The notes under the pieces: model-generated
What the model was told of the DNA's origin: nothing
Databases searched by the model: none
The model's input: only the letters and a program-made list of their open reading frames with translations
From: Portunus trituberculatus
Taxonomy: Eukaryota; Arthropoda; Malacostraca; Decapoda; Portunidae
Assembly (NCBI RefSeq): GCF_017591435.1
Contig: NC_059303.1
Span: 6,417,860 to 6,481,859 of the forward strand
DNA: 64,000 nucleotides
Direction of reading: 5' to 3'
Translations under genes and position numbers: made by a program
Part shown: in pieces, positions 51,585-64,000 of the stretch
Layout: each line of letters starts with the position of its first letter
Position numbering within the stretch: the first letter of the stretch is position 1

Positions 51585-52240
51585 TGTTATGATGAAGGGA
51601 GTGGATAAGAGCAGATGAGGAATACAAATCGAGGGAAAGGAGAGAGCAAAGAGGAAGGCGAGGGATGTAGAGCGACGCTGGTGGATGAGGTTGTGATGAA
51701 GGAAGTGGATGGACATGGGGAAAACAGAATGAGGGAAGGGAAAAAATGGAAAAAGTCGAGGGAGAAAAGAGAAAAGGAGGCAAGTGGTATATAAAATTGT
51801 GATGAAGTGGATAAAGATAGGGAAAACAGAACAAGAAAATGGAGAAATTGGAAGAGGCGAGGGAAAAAAAAGGAGACAAGGAGGCAAGTGATTTAGAAAG
51901 GAAGTGGTATATAAGGTTATGACGAAGAAAGTAGATAGAGATGGGGAAAACAGAATGATAGAAGGGATAAATGAAAAAAAGACGAGGGAAAAAAAAAGGA
52001 GAAAAGAAGGCAAATGGTATATAAAGTTGTGATGAAGTGGATGGAGATTAGAAAAGCACAAATATAGGAATAGGAAAAATAGGAAAAGGTGAGAGAAAAA
52101 GGAGAAAAAGAGGTTAAGATGAAGGAAATGGATAGAGATGGGCAAAATAGAACGAAGGAAGGGAGATATGGAAAGAGGGGAAGGAGGATGGAGGAAAGTA
52201 GGCAAGTGGTATATAAGGTTATGATGAAGGAAGTAGATAA
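51585..52240. repeat. Degenerate minisatellite, ~105 bp unit
   Basis: The anchor GGTTATGATGAAGGAAGTGG, or a near match, recurs at 51585, 51689, 51796, 51916, 52026, 52112 and 52218 (spacings 104, 107, 120, 110, 86 and 106). It is often preceded by CAAGTGGTATATAA and followed by AGATGGGGAAAACAGAA. A 303-residue minus-strand frame covers the array, but the protein word HHNLIYHLP shifts reading frame between copies, so the frame is incidental. Confidence 0.82.
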
Positions 52241-52516
52241 CAGGAAGCGATGACGATGGAGGAAAGCAGATCGAACCCATCCTGCCCGATCGCAAATTTA
52301 TATCCCTTTTAATCTGAGTCATCGATAATATATGAGCGTCCTAAGGGAGATAAATAACAGGAGGTGGTGATTTACGGCGTGTGTGACCTGGCTATCTATA
52401 CAGCACATCTTGGGGAGTAAATAATGAAGACAAGGACACTGCCATCCCGCCACACCAGCCTTCATGAAAAACTGATGCTGATAATTATAAAGATGGTGCT
52501 GATAACGATGATAATA
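52241..52516. other. Unique spacer
   Basis: Mixed sequence, no feature seen. Confidence 0.4.
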
Positions 52517-52590
52517 ATGTCCGGGTGGTGGTGGTGGTGGTGGTGGTGGTGGTGGTGATGGAAGTGGTGGTAGTAGAGGTAGTGGTGGAC

Positions 52591-52638
<48 letters not shown>

Positions 52639-52688
52639 CATATGGAAAATATAGAAAATGTAATAATGATAATAATAATGATGATAAT

Positions 52689-52726
<38 letters not shown>

Positions 52727-52860
52727 TAATAATAATAATAATAGTAATAACAATAATAATAACAATGATAACAATAATGATAACCTAATCAATAACAGGA
52801 ACAAGAAGAACAAGAAAAATAAGAACAAGAACAAGAAAAAGAAGAAAGACAACATCATCA
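52517..52860. repeat. Compound trinucleotide array (GGT)n-(GTA)n-(AAT)n-(AAG)n
   Basis: GGT triplets (52522-52557), GTA triplets (52591-52637), AAT/GAT triplets (52662-52785) and AAGAAC/AAG words (52797-52850) follow each other. The Leu- and Val-rich frames are translations of these. Confidence 0.93.
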
Positions 52861-52874
52861 ACAATACCGAATAA

Positions 52875-52918
<44 letters not shown>
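52875..52918. repeat. (CA)n microsatellite
   Basis: 22 units. Confidence 0.96.
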
Positions 52919-52919
<1 letters not shown>

Positions 52920-53551
52920 ACAATAATTACAGGTGAAGGAACTATTTTTTTATTCAGCCTCAACTGTAGAACCTTCCCTCCGCGCTTCCTTATCCTCTCT
53001 GCCTTATGCTCTTTTTTTTTTTCCATTCCACGTTTTTTTAACTCTCTGGTCCTTTCCTACACAACTCTTAGCCTCATGTCCCGTTATTCCCTCCCTTCCC
53101 CCTCCTTACTACCTCCTTATTCCCCTCATACAAATATACTGTACCTCCTCTTATGCTCTTCCAAGAACTAGCTCTCCTCCTCCTCCTCCTCCTCCTCCTC
53201 CTCCTGCTTCCAGACCTCTCCTTCAGTACCTTTTCCTGTTCCTGCAAGCGTGCCTCTCCCTTCCCGTCCCCTCCCCTCCCGTCTTCTTCTTTTGGCAAGT
53301 TGTCCTGTCTCCTCCTCCTCCTCCTCCTCTTCCTTCCCCTCTCCTCCTTCCCTCCTCTCAAGAAGATGTCCCATTCTACCCTCCTCCCTTCCTTCCCCTA
53401 AACCTCTTCCCCTCCAAACAGTCTCCTCACCCTTTCCTTACACAGTTCCTCCTCCTCCTCCTCCTCCTCCATCCTTCCTTCGGTAAACCACTCCTGCTCT
53501 CCCCTTCTCCTACCCATCCTCCTTCTCCTCCTCCTCCTCCTCCTCCTCCGT
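52919..53551. repeat. Pyrimidine-rich tract with (TCC)n blocks
   Basis: C/T-biased throughout, with TCC arrays at about 53171-53205, 53312-53330, 53448-53472 and 53521-53551. The 206-residue Pro/Leu/Ser frame over it is compositional. Confidence 0.75.
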
Positions 53552-53814
53552 GACTCCCCCCTCCAGCTCTGTTCCCTCCACACCCACGCAAGAGTTTAAT
53601 TGGAGAAAGATACATAAGGTGGTGCAAAAATGTGGTGGAGAAATGTAATTGGTTTTAGATTTGCGCTGCGGAGAGAAGGAGCATGAGGAGGAGGGAACTG
53701 GTTAGCAATGCAAGAACGACTGTGGCTGAGTGAGTGTCTGGGTGTGAGCAAGTGAGTGACAGAGTGGGTAAGTGAGAACCAGAGACAGTAAGTGCGTGAA
53801 TGATATAATGAGTG
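53552..53814. other. Unique spacer
   Basis: Mixed sequence that becomes rich in GTGAGTG words from 53725. Confidence 0.4.
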
Positions 53815-53928
53815 AGTAAGACAATGATTAAGTGAGTGAGTGAATGAGTAAGGGACTGAGTGAGTGAGTGAGTGAATGACTGACTGACTGACTGACTGAC
53901 TGACTGACTGACTGACTGACTGACTGCG
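53815..53928. repeat. (GAGT)n-(GACT)n tetranucleotide array
   Basis: GAGT/GAAT units to about 53875 pass into 12 perfect ACTG units to 53927. A second short GAGT/GAAT block appears at 54110-54160, so the tetramer also spread downstream. Confidence 0.93.
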
Positions 53929-54402
<474 letters not shown>

Positions 54403-54493
54403 AGCTTAAGCCTTCCCTTCCCCTCCCTTTAGTACCTCTCCCTCTCAGTTCCCTCCACACCATCCCCTCCATCACCACCCTGACCCATCACCC

Positions 54494-54495
<2 letters not shown>

Positions 54496-54565
<70 letters not shown>
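54496..54565. repeat. (CA)n microsatellite
   Basis: 35 units. Confidence 0.97.
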
Positions 54566-54568
<3 letters not shown>

Positions 54569-54827
54569 CATCGACTCTCTGAATAAATTATTTTAAAAAG
54601 ATTAAGTAATGTGAATTAAGAGGACTGTGTAGCGTATTCATATAGAGATGAAGCAATGTGTGTCTATTAAAATGTATGTTAATGATACGAAAATAAATGC
54701 TTCAACGTACCGTGTTTTCTTTGGTTATCATTATATTTTTATCTTTGTTATCCTTGTATTAAATCTCGCAGCGGGAGGAGCAGGTGGTAATCAAAACTGT
54801 ATCTCATCTATTGCAAACGACAAAGAC

Positions 54828-54832
<5 letters not shown>
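54566..54832. other. AT-rich spacer
   Basis: Mixed AT-rich sequence. No feature seen. Confidence 0.4.

Positions 54833-54882
<50 letters not shown>
54833..54882. repeat. (GA)n microsatellite
   Basis: 25 units. Confidence 0.96.
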
Positions 54883-54886
<4 letters not shown>

Positions 54887-54960
54887 CACCTGCCTGCCAG
54901 TGACTCTTCGAGAAAAGGAAAACATTACCATTGTCTTCAAGGAATGGAGTCTGCCGCCCT

Positions 54961-55026
54961 CTTCTCCTCCTCCTCCTCCTCCTCCTCCTCCTCCTCCTCC
55001 TACTTCTCCTCCTCCTGCTGCTGCTG
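54961..55026. repeat. (TCC)n with TGC end
   Basis: About 15 TCC triplets, a TACTTC interruption, three more, then CTGCTGCTGC. Confidence 0.94.
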
Positions 55027-55829
55027 CACCACTCATCCTCCTCCCCCATCACCTCCAACTCCTCTTTTCTCCCTCTCTCTCATCCTTTTACCCCTCCTCC
55101 TTCTCCTCCTGCTCCTCCACTTTTCCCTCCTTCTCACGTGCTCTTGTTCCCGCCTTTACTCACTCTCCCTCTCCAGTCCTCCCACGAGACATTCTCCTAG
55201 GCACTTCCTTTTTTCTACTGCACCTCCTGCCCGACACATTCCTTCCCTCCTTCCTATTTTTTTCTCTCTCCTTTCTTCTCTATTTTCTCTCCCCCCGTTC
55301 CTTCCTTCCTCAGTCTCTCCTCCAACACCTTACTTTCTCCTTGTCTTCCTTTCCTTTCTCTAAATGTATTTCTCTCACTCTTTATTCATATCTTGCAGGA
55401 GTCACACAGGGTCCCGTGGCTCTCTTACTGCCGGCCTGCCTGAATGCCTGCCTGCCTCCTTGCTGACCTCCTGGCCTCCCCTGCCCGCCGGTACGAACCC
55501 CCGATCTTTGACCTGAACGAAATCAGGAAGGGAAAGTGTATCGGGGTGCGAAGGGGAGGAGGAAGGGAATATTGAGAGGGAGGCCATGAAGGGAAAGTTG
55601 AGAAGGAAGGGGGATGGAGAGGGATTCAAGAAGAGGTGGAGGGAAGGAGTGAATGTAAGAGAAAAGAAAGAGTAAAGTGATGAAGAAGGAAGTAGTGAAG
55701 GGTAAAAGACGAAGGGATAATGAGAGGTGATAAAGATTTGGCTTAAGTGATGAAGGAGGAGAAGGAGAAGGAGAAGGAAGAAGAAAGAAGGAGAGGTGAA
55801 ATGGAAGAGGAAAAGAACTGCTAAGAGGT

Positions 55830-55831
<2 letters not shown>
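55027..55831. repeat. Pyrimidine-rich then purine-rich low-complexity domain
   Basis: C/T-biased to about 55400, then a short GC-rich CTGCCTGCC stretch (55430-55500), then G/A-biased GGAAGG/GAAGGAG sequence to 55830. The strand bias inverts around 55500. Confidence 0.6.

Positions 55832-55921
<90 letters not shown>
55832..55921. repeat. (GA)n microsatellite
   Basis: 45 units. Confidence 0.97.
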
Positions 55922-55924
<3 letters not shown>

Positions 55925-56288
55925 TGAATAAAAATAAAAATAAAAAATCAATATGAAATTAATGAAACACGTAAATAACACACACAAAAAAACAGCAAAA
56001 CTAGAAAAAACGAAGAAAACCAGAAATAAAACCAAAATATATACAAAAATACACAAAATTAATAAGGAAACTTGTAATAATTAAAAAAGATCATCGAAGC
56101 AGCAGCAGCAAGTGAGCAGAGAAGAGCAGAAGAGAGATAAAGAAAACGGAGACAGGAGTAGTGAGGGTGATGAAGCAGAGAATGAGGGAAGGTGATGAAA
56201 GTGACGACAATGGTGATGAAGAGGACGCGGGTGAGGCGGTGGTGAGGCTCAGATATTTAGGGTTTGAGGGGAGAAGAGTGAGCTGGGA

Positions 56289-56294
<6 letters not shown>
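55922..56294. other. A-rich spacer
   Basis: AATAAAAATAAAAA words, a GCAGCAGCA triplet at 56098 and GTGATGAAG-like words at 56160-56230. No gene recognised. Confidence 0.4.

Positions 56295-56362
<68 letters not shown>
56295..56362. repeat. (GA)n microsatellite
   Basis: 34 units. Confidence 0.97.
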
Positions 56363-56365
<3 letters not shown>

Positions 56366-56461
56366 GATGACCCTAAGTAAAGAGAACATGCTAACAGACA
56401 AACATACTTAAGCAACAACAATACCAAGACACTACCGTTAATTTACACGCACAGACGCACG

Positions 56462-56465
<4 letters not shown>

Positions 56466-56537
<72 letters not shown>

Positions 56538-56620
56538 GTCAAACAAACGAAAAACGGAATTCACATCAAATAAAAACAAGCCACAGGAAAGTAAACACAC
56601 ACACACACACACACACACAC
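56466..56620. repeat. Two (CA)n tracts
   Basis: 34 CA units at 56466-56534 and 13 at 56595-56620, with unique sequence between. Confidence 0.96.
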
Positions 56621-56899
56621 GTTTCCAATATTCAAACACAAGAAAAAAAAAACTAAAATAAAACAATAATGAAGTCGGAAAAAGTAAGACATTGAAAAAA
56701 CCACCAAATCTCCTTTCTTTATTTCACTTTCTTTTTGAGGAGAGGCCTCGTAAAGAACACAGCTTTGTATGTCCACTTGGATTTATCTTCCCCCCCGCAA
56801 AATATTTCGCTTCACGTACACAAAGGGGCCGTGTTTACCCTCCCTATGCTTGCCCTTACTGGTGTTTGTGTCAGGGTGTGAGTGATGGCTGGCTACACT
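56621..56899. other. Unique spacer
   Basis: Mixed sequence, no gene seen. Confidence 0.4.
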
Positions 56900-56938
56900 G
56901 GCGGTGGTAGTGGTGGTGGTGGTGGTGGCTTGGTAAGT

Positions 56939-56974
<36 letters not shown>

Positions 56975-57265
56975 GGTTGTAAGTGATGTTATGTAGAGTT
57001 ATGTCAATGTTAACATGTGGTGATGGTTATGGTGGTTGGGTTAGAGAAGTTGCATGAATGGGATAATCTATAACTGCATTTGGTGTTAGGTTAGGTTAGA
57101 AAACAGTTGTAGTTGATAGTCTAGTTAGCATCAAACCTAACTGTTCCTAGTAGTGGTGGTGGTGGTGGTGGTGTGGAGTTACTATCAATCCTAATTAGAA
57201 GTGGTGGTGATGGTGGGTTGGTGATGGTGATGGTGATGGTGGCGGTGGTGATGGTGGTGGTGGCA
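56900..57265. repeat. (GGT)n, (GT)n and GATGGT blocks
   Basis: GGT (56902-56928), GT (56940-56971), GGTGATGGTTATGGT words (57015-57040), a three-unit TTAGG run at 57087-57098, GGT (57152-57171) and GGTGAT/GGTGGC words (57200-57270). Confidence 0.88.
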
Positions 57266-57765
57266 GTGGCAGCATTACCGGCTAACATGATGAGCTTCTC
57301 TGTAATTAATTGTAGAGAACCATTAATACAGGAGGCTGTGACGCGCCGCAGACACCACACGATAGGGAGGGGTGAGGGGGATGAGGGGGTCGAAAGGAGG
57401 GAGGAATTGTGAGAGGGAGGGATAGAGAGAGGGTGGGAGGGAAGGAAGGCTGGGAACGAAGGGAGGCTGAGAGGAGAGGGAAGGGAGGGGGAAATAAATA
57501 AATCACTGTTGTTGCTGATACTGCCGCTACTATAACAATTACCCGCCGCCGCCACCACCATCACCACCATCGCCTCTCTAACCACTGTTATGTAAAACTC
57601 TTCCTATTATCATGTGTACGTAGTAGTAGTAGTAGTAGTAGTCTCTCGTTATCGTTGTTGTTATACCATAAGTGAATGACAACAATAACAAAAACAACAA
57701 CAACAACTGACAATAACAACATTAAAACACACTATCATCTACATGCATATGCCACAAACACACCC

Positions 57766-57769
<4 letters not shown>
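57266..57769. other. Spacer with short triplet runs
   Basis: G/A-rich GGGAGG words (57360-57490), CCACCATCACC (57550-57572), GTA (57618-57642) and ACAACA (57678-57720) runs. No gene. Confidence 0.5.

Positions 57770-57811
<42 letters not shown>
57770..57811. repeat. (CA)n microsatellite
   Basis: About 21 units. CACCC-rich words follow to 57980 (CACCCCTCACCCC and similar). Confidence 0.95.
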
Positions 57812-57813
<2 letters not shown>

Positions 57814-58130
57814 ATCAATCACCCACCTCTCCCGTCACCGTCACCCCGCCACTCACCCATCAGGCCACTCCCCAGTAACAGGTGCAATCCCTTCGCCCCT
57901 CACCCCTCACCCCGTCACCCCTTCACCAGGCCACCCCCCGCCACACACCTGCTGCCACACCTGCCTCACACCTGCAGGGGCACGAACACAAGGGCGCCCC
58001 GCCGAGTCCAAGGCACCAACACAAATTAAAGAAAAAAAGTAAATTAATAAAAGTAGCATTGGAAAACCAGTTAGGAAATACAAGGGAATTAAATTGAGAA
58101 GGAAATGCGTTTAACATCTTCCTTGCCCCG

Positions 58131-58133
<3 letters not shown>

Positions 58134-58226
<93 letters not shown>

Positions 58227-58266
58227 CTCCTCCTCCTCCTCCTCCTCCTCCTCCTCCTCCTCCTCC
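58134..58266. repeat. Compound (CT)n-(TCC)n
   Basis: About 45 CT units pass without a break at 58222 into 15 TCC triplets. Confidence 0.97.
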
Positions 58267-58346
58267 ACGGTGCGAGAAGGCATTAGCATAGCACACACCA
58301 GGAAGGGAGCAAGTTCGGTAATAACAGAGCGATGTGCGTCCAGGCG

Positions 58347-58369
58347 AGGAGGAGGAGGAGGAGGAGGAA
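58347..58369. repeat. (GGA)n microsatellite
   Basis: Seven triplets, complementary to the TCC array 80 bp upstream. Confidence 0.9.
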
Positions 58370-58429
58370 TGAAAGGAGTTAGAACGCAGTCGTGTGTTCT
58401 ATTATGTTGTACTCTGCAATATCTCGTGC

Positions 58430-58431
<2 letters not shown>

Positions 58432-58473
<42 letters not shown>

Positions 58474-58475
58474 GA
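58432..58475. repeat. (GA)n with GACA end
   Basis: About 16 GA units, then GACAGACAGAGAG. Confidence 0.94.
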
Positions 58476-58912
58476 GATTCATGGAGTGGTAAGGATTGTG
58501 TGAAGACGATGCAGACGTGAAAGCATTGTGGGTTTGTATGGCAGAGTGCGTGTTAGGGATGGAGGGGAGCGAAGCAGGCAAGGGCAGGTGGCTGATGAGA
58601 CGGTGGATGGAAGTGAGGAGCAACACCAGCAGCAGGGTTAGCAGTAGCAGCAGCACCACCACCACCAGCAGAGTCACCACCTGATCCCGGCTGTCCCTGC
58701 TATAACGGAGCGGTGAGCAGACGAGCAGAAAAATAATCCTAGTTAATCATCAGTTGGCAACGTGGTGTCGTAAACAGGTCCACCATTTTTCATGTCCCTC
58801 AACGTATCAAATTGCCTTTGGTTAATTACAAATGCAATATTTGATTACCAGCCTCATTTGGTCAGCGGGAAAAACTAGAATACTGAAACATGAACAGCAT
58901 GATCCATTGTAG
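58476..58912. other. Unique spacer
   Basis: GCAGCA/ACCACC words lie at 58625-58672. Otherwise mixed sequence. Confidence 0.4.
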
Positions 58913-59260
58913 TAATAGTAGTAGTAAAGATAGTCATTTTTGTTCTACACGTGATTCTGTCCCAGCTATTCTATTACAGAGTTACTTATTCAGGCAAACA
59001 CTAATAGTAGTAGTAAAGATACTAATTTTTTGTTCTACACGTGATTTTATCCCAGCTATTCTATTACAACGTTACTTATGAAGGCAAACACTAATGGGTA
59101 AATGTGAAATAGTCTTTATCAGCACTCCTCAATGCTTCTACTAGATACACCATAGTACCAGTAACAATGATTTCCGCGATACCAGCAAGACTAATTTTTA
59201 TCGCATACACAATCCCGCTATTTAATTACAGTGTTATCAAAGCCAACACCACTGGGTAAA
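58913..59260. repeat. Tandem repeat, 89-90 bp unit, two clear copies and one decayed
   Basis: Copies at 58913-59001 and 59002-59091 share TAATAGTAGTAGTAAAGATA, TTTTGTTCTACACGTGATT, CCCAGCTATTCTATTACA, GTTACTTAT and GGCAAACAC. A decayed third (about 59187-59255) keeps GACTAATTTTTATCGCATAC, CCCGCTATTTAATTACA, GTGTTA and GCCAACACCACTGGGTAAA. Copies 1 and 2 are close to 90 percent identical. Confidence 0.93.
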
Positions 59261-59462
59261 CATTCATTAAAGGCGCTATTAGTGTGTCTTGCTTCCTTTA
59301 GTAGGGGCTGCAGTGCCGAGGTTGGGTAGGGGAGAGACACGGCCCCTCAACCCTACATTAGTAGCCCTTTCATGCCCCGAGGCCCCACGTCCCCAGCAGT
59401 TGTTAGCAGGTCAGTAACTAATGAGTTTCCGTCCATCCTTCCATCTTTCCTTTCCTCCAGGT

Positions 59463-59463
<1 letters not shown>
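59261..59463. other. Unique spacer
   Basis: Mixed GC-containing sequence, no feature seen. Confidence 0.4.
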
Positions 59464-59950
<487 letters not shown>

Positions 59951-60188
59951 AAATGAGCACGAGGCAAGACGCACGATGTAGAAAACAAATACTACAAGAG
60001 TCAGAGGAAGAGGAAGAGGAGAGATACCTACGTTCCACTAAAAGCACTTTCTCCCTCGCGTCTCCTCGTGCGTCCCTTGACCCATCTGTCTCCCTTCAGC
60101 ACCTCATCTCCCCATCCCCTGATTATTCCCAGCCTTACAACCTCCTCCTTTCCCTTTTTCACTTTCTGTGTGTATGTATGTCTCGTGT

Positions 60189-61674
<1,486 letters not shown>

Positions 61675-61684
61675 TCTCTCTCCC

Positions 61685-61739
<55 letters not shown>
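61675..61739. repeat. (CT)n microsatellite
   Basis: CT tract with two early CCC interruptions. About 70 bp after it CGCCGAGAGTTAG...CGCTCCTTGGGTT (61806-61855) echoes GTGAGAGTTAG...AGCTCCTTGGGTT (61629-61675), so the flank appears duplicated around the CT tract. Confidence 0.94.
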
Positions 61740-61741
<2 letters not shown>

Positions 61742-62167
61742 GACTGAGGATGTTTTGTTCCATATCCGTCTTGATCTAGTATTGGCTGCTCTACTCTTTA
61801 ATTTGCGCCGAGAGTTAGACCTTAATTCACTTTCGCTCCTGTCGCTCCTTGGGTTCATCTTCTGAGGCTGAGGATGAGGCGCGGACCTCCAGGCTGCGAC
61901 CGAGCGTGTGACAGGAAACAAAGGCCATTGGACTTGACAATTAAACCCGAAATGGTAAAGGAAAATACAGAGCCCAATATACCAAACATTAAATTATCTC
62001 ATATAAAATGCAAGGAAATATATATGCAAAAGAAATAACAGTGCGGAGTTCACTTCAAGGGAGGAGAACGGGGAGAGAGAAAAGCAATGAGGACGGGAAA
62101 GAGGGTGAGATAGAAAGGGAGGAGAGGAGGAAAGAGGGAGAGAATTGGGATGCGAGGGTTATAACTA

Positions 62168-62171
<4 letters not shown>
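61740..62171. other. Unique spacer
   Basis: Mixed, ending in purine-rich GGGAGAGAG words. No gene seen. Confidence 0.4.

Positions 62172-62225
<54 letters not shown>
62172..62225. repeat. (CA)n microsatellite
   Basis: 27 units. Confidence 0.97.
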
Positions 62226-62230
<5 letters not shown>

Positions 62231-62650
62231 GAGTACAAACACAGCAAAAAGACGAGGTGGATTCATATACAATTGACTTCCCTTTGTTGTTATTGCAGTC
62301 GCGGCAAGGACGAGAACGACAGTCTGGACCTAAAACCAATAAATAGATGAAAAAATGAAATGACTCGTAAAAGCTCCACGAACAAAGTACACAAAAAAAA
62401 GAAAAGAACGAGATGAACTATGATTATTCAATTCCGAGACGAACAAACAAAGGGAGAGTGTTTTTTTCCCTTCACTAAAGAGGCATTTGCATGTATAATC
62501 CCAACCAATTTTGACCCAAGGGAGAGAATTTCACGAACTTATTCTATTTCCACTCATTTTTCTTCCACTCCAGACGACGAAAGGCGAGGCAGACTGCATG
62601 TGACACTCGATTCTGGGGTGGAAGTCTTACTTGATATTCTTCAGCTTAAG
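62226..62650. other. Unique spacer
   Basis: Mixed sequence, no feature seen. Confidence 0.4.
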
Positions 62651-62677
62651 AAGGAGGAGGAGGAGGAGGAGGAGGAG
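62651..62677. repeat. (GGA)n microsatellite
   Basis: Nine triplets, then GAAAAAGAAG-rich sequence. Confidence 0.93.
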
Positions 62678-62718
62678 AAGGAGAAAAAGAAGAAAAACAA
62701 GGAGGAGATATACTCGTA

Positions 62719-62752
<34 letters not shown>
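62719..62752. repeat. (CA)n microsatellite
   Basis: 16 units. Confidence 0.96.
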
Positions 62753-62754
<2 letters not shown>

Positions 62755-63383
62755 GATGGACTAGTGAGAAGGGGGTAGGAGAGTGGGTGCCTGAGAGTGA
62801 TGCGCGCAAAAATAAGACTCGGTTGGAATTTAAATATATCAGCACTGGCGGGGTAAGAGTGGCTGGGATTTACTGCTGGATAAGGCACGGCTTGCATAAG
62901 AATACTTCAAGAGGAGAAGAGACAGAGAAAAAGACGGAGAAAGAGAGGAAGAGGAAGTTACTCTCACTCCCTCTTACACTTGCTCTCACGCGGCAGGCTT
63001 CATTTTACAACCTGCTCCCTTCTCCCCTTTTCTCTGCCATTAAGATGCGACTTAGTCTAGTTGAGATTCACGATGCACTGTGACTTGTTCTTCGCCTCTC
63101 ACAGCTTTGTATTTCCCGTGCGGGCATTGCGTTGTGTATCTGCGGTGTTGGTACTGACGGGAGAGACGGAGACTGACGGACAGCTCGCTAAATATCCAGG
63201 TAGATGGATGGACGGAGATGGATTGACGCATGCAGGGTGACAGGCAAAAAAAAAAAATAAATACGAGCACGGAGGATGCAAGAAAATATGAATAGTAAAA
63301 TGGAACTAAAAGACTGACACTCAAAAACAAATATGGAAAAGAAGGAGAATTGATCAGAAAAGAAATGTATATGTTTCCCGAAA
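62753..63383. other. Unique spacer
   Basis: Mixed to A-rich sequence with no recognised gene. Confidence 0.4.
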
Positions 63384-63411
63384 GACAAAGACAGACAGAC
63401 AGACAGACAGG
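63384..63411. repeat. (GACA)n tetranucleotide repeat
   Basis: About six GACA units with a GGCA variant. Confidence 0.93.
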
Positions 63412-63965
<554 letters not shown>

Positions 63966-64000
63966 ACCAACCAACCACCTCTATTTTTCTTCTCCTTCCA

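Noticed and set aside
52319..53026. 235-residue minus-strand frame with long Leu run
   Set aside because: It translates the GGT, GTA, AAT and CA arrays at 52517-52918.
54648..55466. 272-residue plus-strand frame
   Set aside because: It begins in AT-rich unique DNA but passes through GA, TCC and pyrimidine-rich tracts, giving Arg-Glu, poly-Pro and Ser/Leu. No domain and no supporting signals.
58913..59260. CRISPR-like direct repeats
   Set aside because: There are only two good units with no unique spacers between them, in a eukaryotic context. It is an ordinary tandem duplication.

Overview
This window is eukaryotic, repeat-dominated DNA. I find no complete protein-coding gene, no rRNA, no CRISPR array and no bacterial-type operon. 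The most likely source is an arthropod, and within that a decapod crustacean such as a crab. The basis is: interstitial arrays of the arthropod telomere motif TTAGG and its variant TTGGG; extremely dense, long, perfect dinucleotide microsatellites; a tRNA-derived SINE; and a small TTAA-flanked DNA transposon. The taxon is inference.

Microsatellites are everywhere. Adding the arrays listed here gives roughly 3.9 kb of (CT/GA)n and about 1.6 kb of (CA/GT)n. There are also (GGA)n, (CCA/GGT)n, (ACT/GTA)n, (ATG)n, (AAG)n, CTGT/GACA tetramers and a 240-bp (AT)n tract. The longest CT tracts are at 16826-17067, 49519-49729 and 60240-60453. Nearly every long open frame here is a translated microsatellite (poly Ser-Leu, Arg-Glu, Cys-Val, Thr-His or Tyr-Ile) and is not annotated as a gene.

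Between the microsatellites much of the apparently unique DNA is itself decayed tandem repeat, with units of about 28 to 160 bp: 2626-3710, 6559-6760, 12488-12732, 19352-20050, 24908-25147, 25966-26920, 32697-33120, 37112-37235, 41230-41790, 45815-46080, 51585-52240 and 58913-59260.

Mobile DNA: five copies of one ~210-bp MITE with imperfect terminal inverted repeats and TTAA ends (7960, 10695, 11033 inverted, 33670, 41331); two copies of a tRNA-headed SINE (34565-34854 minus; 45243-45519 plus), both tailed by (CA)n; and a weak remnant of a LINE reverse transcriptase C-terminus near 23730-23830 on the minus strand.

The most unusual architecture is at 45141-45246 and 47467-47832. A ~73-bp element recurs three times, plus one partial copy, and is interleaved with TTAGG/TTGGG arrays. 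One block is inverted relative to the other. The SINE copy at 45243 starts directly at the end of one of these arrays and lacks its tRNA acceptor 5' strand.

More GC-rich, less repetitive stretches (15100-16500, 20400-20680, 38350-39450, 39890-40350, 42780-43550, 43780-44400, 47830-49300, 60900-61250) are the best places for unseen exons or regulatory DNA. Splice evidence cannot be read from sequence alone. Two non-repetitive open frames (10003-10326 and 37576-38016) are given as low-confidence exon candidates.
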